64,000 nt of DNA from Epiperipatus broadwayi (lineage: Eukaryota > Onychophora > Udeonychophora > Euonychophora > Peripatidae), in contig JAQFVV010006427.1 of the NCBI GenBank assembly GCA_028023455.1, forward strand, positions 930,001 through 994,000. Reading direction: 5' to 3'. Position 1 is the first letter of the stretch; each line of letters starts with the position of its first letter. Below, piece after piece: positions 59,499 through 64,000 of this stretch. The notes under the pieces were generated by a model, which was given only the letters and a program-made list of their open reading frames with translations, was not told the DNA's origin and did not search any database. The position numbers were made by a program, and so were the translations under genes.

Positions 59499-61419
59499 TG
59501 AAATAGTCAGATCTGTCTATTTTTCTGTTTCATCTACTATATACTATAGTAGTATTTATTTTGTATACCTATATCCAAATCCTTGTATATTATGCTAATA
59601 TTATGCTAAAATCATGCTAATTTTAAATCTAAATATACTAGTTGTGTATGTGTGCATATATTTAGCATGCAGTATAAGAAATGTATGTATATGTGTAATG
59701 ATCAGTAAATGCACACATCTATATTTCTAGTAGTTAAATAAATGGAAAATACTTTGTATGTGTAACAAAAAACTACATATATGCATGAAAGAATAATATT
59801 AATAGAATTGAAATATCAGAAATTTCTTTATCTAGAATATTTATTCTAAAATTAATATTTGAAATTATTATATTTCTGCATATATCACTAAATTATATAA
59901 TTGAGTTACATATATAATAGAATGTTTTCCATCTTTAGATTTGTTTTTTTAAAAAGGATGATTTCATAAATTTAACCCCTGTATTCTGACCTATTTACAA
60001 TTTTAAGAGTAAAAATAGATTTTATAACAAGTATGAATAAATTAACATGGTCAAGCAAAGGAACCCCACCTGTAAAAAAATCAATAACAGCAAGGATTCT
60101 GAAATTTCCTAGAATGCAGTGAAGTAATTAGAAACGCAGATCTAAAATTACTAAGACAGGGATAGGGGAGTAAGCTAGTATATAAGTTTACTTCAGCCAT
60201 CTTTGAAGACTTTAGCTTTCATTCAGAGTTATTCATTCTTTCAAAGTATTTTATAAATTTGTGATGATGATGATGAAAGGCAATTTCCTTGCTTTCTGGA
60301 ACCATGATGGCTATGAGATGTGGAGAAATGTGAACTAGAAGCCGATGCCATCTAAAGAAACCCTTAAGATGAAGCCAACTTGCCACAGCAGAGAAACGAA
60401 AGCAGAAACAGATCTCCCTTAATCTAAAGTTAACTTTTAAACAAACTTTGTAAATTCCTAAAAGCTAGCTAAATTTATTAATTATGGCCAAAATAATAGT
60501 GTATTCTAAACTTTTTAAGTTAAATGTAATTTTTATTTTCTTTATTTAAATCCCAAATCTTGCCTGATTTATTGATTTATTTCTGATTGATTTATTCTAA
60601 TCTGACTTATTAAAACTGATTTAGTTGTAACTTGCTTTAATTGATTGATTCCTAATGATTTATCATAACTGATTTATTACGTATAATTCTAAATGATTTA
60701 ATTAAATGATGATTAGGTTTCTAAATTATTTTACATAATTTAGCCTAGTAATAATTTTTGCTTTTATTAATAATTCTCATAAATGAGTTGAATCTATAGT
60801 AAACTGAATCAATCAATTTTAAGCTAATTTTGTTTCATTTCCCTTTTTAAACTAAGTAAACAAAGCCAAATTTCAGATTTCACTTATGTGAAATCTTATT
60901 TCTAAATTTATGTTTCTTTTAGTTAAATCTATGCCAATTTTATTATCTTCAATTATGTATTTGTTTATGCTATATTTGTTCAGAATGGAGTTTTACTCTT
61001 AGTTAAGTCATTAGTGAGAAGCGATTAGATATTCTCACACATATATGTAATTTCACATTTATTAATGCACAAACAAAACTCCCTTCTGAAATGAATAGAA
61101 TAAGTCTTATTTAAGATATAATTAAAAGCTTACAAACATTTTAAGATAAGTTTGCTTTAAAAGTAATATTTAATTAATATTTAGCCAAAGTGATAAAATA
61201 CAGCATAAAGCTAAAACTTAATATTGTAATTATCCAAAATATGCTGTAATCCTCCCTAGAACTATAAATGCCTATATAGATAGCTTAATAAATTAGATTT
61301 ATAAGCTTTCCTTAATAGCATAATTATAAATGCTATATAATGAACTGATCTACAGTAGTTTCATGGAAAGAAACTATTGTTTAGCATTCTATTTTATTAT
61401 ACAATGATGTAGTCAGCAG
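59499..61419. other. AT-rich DNA; a GC-richer patch and a cryptic repeat
   Basis: A patch of higher complexity lies at 60050-60430, including GATGATGATGATG (60262-60275), with no recognised identity. The remaining sequence is AT-rich apart from the TGATTTATT array listed separately. Confidence 0.45.
60560..60700. repeat. Cryptic TGATTTATT-type array
   Basis: Variants of TGATTTATT and TGACTTATT recur irregularly about nine times, separated by 5-25 bases. Confidence 0.6.
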
Positions 61420-61740
61420 GGCGAAGGTGTCCTTAGGAAATGCTTAGATGTACATACTTGTGGCTGTACATTATTCTGATGGGTGTATGTTTTAAGGGCT
61501 ATCCTATTACTCTTATTTCAGACAACTATCATCTTCAGATGGATGTAGGTTAAGGGCCACCCCATTCTGCATCTTTAGAACTGGAGCATGAGAATCCAGC
61601 AGATTAAACTAGTTGTTCGATCACTCAGACTAAAGGTCTCTATTTCATAGCAATGGGTATGGTGTTAAGGGAACTGGTACTAGGTATGAATCCTGTGAAA
61701 ATGCACACATTCGAGATGCAGGGACTCAGATTGTATATAT
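61420..61740. repeat. Imperfect ~60-bp duplication within a GC-richer patch
   Basis: GATGGGTGTATGTTTTAAGG (61479-61498) and GATGGATGTAGGTTAAGG (about 61539-61556) begin two similar blocks, each followed by GC(T/C)A(T/C)CC. A TATGAATCCTGTG near 61685 and TTCGAGATGCAGGG near 61710 might be SINE remnants. No gene. Confidence 0.45.
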
Positions 61741-62039
61741 TCTATATGCCTTGGTATCTGAAGTCTGACTGCCAGTCATCAGTTAATCCTGCCATTTAAT
61801 TGTATATTTCAGCTTGATCTGAAACAGAATCTAGTTTTATAGGCACATAAGCTATGTAGAAAATATATTGATTAATTCATGTTTAATAAAATATTCTTTA
61901 TAAATGATAATAATCACTTCTGCTATTTCTAAAGCAAATCTAGATCCATAATTATAGCATAAACTATGCCTAGATCATCATGAGCAAATTAAACTAATTT
62001 TATAAAATAATAATAAGGCTCATGAAACCATAACTCAGT

Positions 62040-62262
62040 AGACTATAAATCTTCATCACCTGTGAGTATTACATATATATAGCAAGAAAAATAATTTAAA
62101 CAATTTGTAACCAGAAAACTAAAATCGCCTGTGAGTGATATGAAATGCTATATATATATGTAAACCAAAACTACTTGTAATCCTTAAAACCATCACCTGC
62201 ATGTGAATCAAAACTTAAATGTTAATAAGTTGTAATCCCTAAAATAATCACCTGACAGTGAG
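62040..62262. repeat. Degenerate 55-70 bp tandem repeat
   Basis: Four units share TTGTAA(C/T)CC..TAAAA followed by (A)TCACCTG..AGTGA. The clearest boxes are CATCACCTGTGAGT (62054), ATCGCCTGTGAGTGA (62124), CATCACCTGCATGTGA (62190) and ATCACCTGACAGTGAGA (62248). Each contains an internal near-palindrome CACCTGTGAGTG. Confidence 0.7.
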
Positions 62263-62987
62263 ACAAGCTATATAATTCTATTATAATTTTATTAGTTCAT
62301 TTATTAATTTTATTATTTAAATATTTGGCTTTCATAAAATTACTTTAAACTTTAACTTCTGTTTAGTGTTCCAATCATGCTCATAATTAATTATTGACTC
62401 ATCATTAATTAGTTAACTATTAGTTATTAAGAATCACAATCCATATTTAGTAATTATGCTCACCCAACACCTATATATATATATATATAGCTATACTATT
62501 AAATATGCCAGTTTCCTATAGTGTCATGTTTTACCAATGTGCTACTGCCAGCATGCGATTAAGGAAAATACTGCTGAGACCTCATATATGTCATCTATAA
62601 GGTAGTAAATCTTTGAGCATTCGTAAAGGAACCTAGGTTAGATTGAACAAGGGGTCTCAGCAACCTCATTTCGATCAGCCTTGGAATGATTTACTAAAAC
62701 TCTGGATTTTGTTGCAGGGATGTACAGATTTGATCATTACACCATAATAGTTGATAATTATCTACATACTCTTCTAGAATTTATATATATATAATCATAT
62801 AATTGACCATTTTTATCATCTAGTTTTATAGTTAAATACTTTAGAAAAAATCAAACTTCATTTAAACTTTTCAAATACATTTGATTTGAATGGTTTAAAT
62901 AAAGTTTACATTTTTCTAAAATATTTTCAATTGAAAGTAAATATTAAAATAGATATTACACATTTTCCTTTCAAACAATATATATAT
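62263..62987. other. AT-rich DNA with a short inverted pair
   Basis: GCTGAGACCTC (62572-62582) and GGGGTCTCAGC (about 62651-62661) could pair. A TA microsatellite lies at 62473-62490. No gene was recognised. Confidence 0.45.
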
Positions 62988-63192
62988 AATTATAAAAAAA
63001 ATAATAAATTTAACGATAACAAACTATTATAAACAATCCTTAAATCTGCAGAAGAACTTTTGGTTAATTTCTTAAACCTGCCACAACTGCCATGTAGCAG
63101 GTTTAAGAAATTAACCGAAAGTACTTCTGTGGATTTAAGGATTGTTTATAATAGTTTGTTACCATTAAATTTATTATTTTTATTATAATTAC
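62988..63192. mobile_element. Long hairpin element (MITE or foldback)
   Basis: Arms of about 93 bp (62988-63081 and 63099-63192) are inverted copies with only a few mismatches. AAACTATTATAAACAATCC and TTAATTTCTTAAACCTGC occur in both. The loop is about 16 bases (CACAACTGCCATGTAG). There is no coding capacity. The high arm identity suggests either recent insertion or gene conversion between the arms. The flanks are too AT-rich to define a target duplication. Confidence 0.85.
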
Positions 63193-64000
63193 AATTTTGT
63201 TTTAATCAACGGATATTTTATTTATATATATGTTGTATAAATTATTTCAAATATTTTTTTTTTTTTACAATCGTGTGTTTATAATTGTATTTGTTATATT
63301 CATCAATATATTTTATTCTCACTATTCATAAAAAAATTAACATTTCTATTATTAATAATAAAATACATTCTAAAAACGTGATTTGTTAGTTTAGATATGT
63401 AAATAATATTGTATTAATTTGTAAAAGATTACAATTGAATATATATATATTATAGATTTAGTCCTATAAATTTGCAATTTGATATAAACTACATTGATTG
63501 ATAATATAACAAATATAAAAAAAAAATATTTTAATTTAAGAAAAATAATAAATCTTAATTTATTACAAGCTTGATCACAATAATTCTCTGCATTAAAATT
63601 AACAAAAAAAATTAGAAAATATTGTTTCAAATCTAATATTATAAAAATATATTATTACAATTTCTTATCAAAATATTCATTATATATCCAATTCAGATAA
63701 CTATTCTATACTTAGTTATTTAACTCACACAAACTCTCATTGCTTATATATTAACAAACTTCATTAATAATAATTTCTCATTCATTATTTCTTTTTGTAA
63801 AGTTATTGAGATGGTCATTTCCAGCGGTGACGATTTAGAGGCGTTATATTTTTATTTTACAATAAAGTCAAGAACTGTTATATTTTGTATTAAGCTCCCT
63901 TCATTCACAAATGTATATAGTGTATAATGACTCACATTTTATTGAAAAACATTGATTAGAATAAAATAATATTGTTTATTGAACTGCATGCGTGCAGTAC
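63193..64000. other. AT-rich DNA without recognisable features
   Basis: The 79-codon minus-strand reading at 63391-63630 is low-complexity. Nothing else was supported. Confidence 0.5.

Noticed and set aside
62040-62262. CRISPR-like array
   Set aside because: Units are degenerate and the 'spacers' resemble each other; the sequence is clearly eukaryotic and AT-rich. It is a tandem minisatellite.

Overview
This window looks like AT-rich, transposon-filled intergenic DNA from an animal, most likely an invertebrate. By eye only about a quarter of the bases are G or C. I found no convincing host exon, tRNA gene, rRNA gene, operon or CRISPR array. Every protein-like segment I could recognise belongs to a transposable element, and nearly all are broken by stops, frameshifts or deletions. 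The mixture of RTE-, jockey- and CR1-like LINEs, a serine-tRNA-primed Ty3/Gypsy element, a Penelope-like element and a hAT transposon is typical of metazoans. I cannot name the lineage; arthropod and mollusc are both reasonable guesses.

Layout. 1-757: 3' part of an RTE-like LINE (+). 1.01-1.10 kb: TTA/CTA microsatellite. 1.32-2.72 kb: palindromic composite repeat (PIR-1) with a 12-13 bp target duplication. 4.63-6.77 and 7.38-9.51 kb: two direct copies of an unclassified ~2.1 kb repeat (R2.1); a third, inverted copy is at 29.76-31.84 kb. 12.1-17.55 kb: an old RTE LINE (-) split by a ~2.9 kb jockey-like LINE (+). 18.04-20.87 kb: about 300 bp tandem monomers running into a CR1-like reverse transcriptase (+). 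21.5-22.0 kb: RTE endonuclease fragment. 22.5 kb: tRNA-like SINE head. 23.8-26.7 kb: the most complete RTE LINE (-). 34.5-39.07 kb: a structurally complete Ty3/Gypsy element (-) with two LTRs, primer site, polypurine tract and 5-bp target duplication. 42.1 kb: hairpin MITE. 42.8-43.9 kb: second palindromic composite repeat (PIR-2). 46.1 kb: LINE tail. 48.0-49.6 kb: internally deleted hAT element. 52.1-52.8 kb: RTE reverse-transcriptase fragment. 53.1-54.5 and 55.2-57.8 kb: a 1.35 kb direct duplication whose second copy is interrupted by PIR-1, so the first copy serves as the empty site. 58.03-59.50 kb: Penelope-like element (-) with inverted terminal repeats. 61.4-63.2 kb: small tandem repeats and a long hairpin.

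No set of genes works together here. What the window does give is a relative insertion history: an RTE LINE hit by a jockey element, and a duplicated segment hit by a palindromic repeat. The best candidates for something undescribed are the PIR-1/PIR-2 repeats. Each consists of slightly more than one tandem unit, followed by its own inverted copy, and in PIR-1 the whole is bounded by a retroposon-style target duplication. The R2.1 family also resists classification. All alignments were made by eye, so boundaries are approximate to about 5-50 bp unless a target duplication fixes them.
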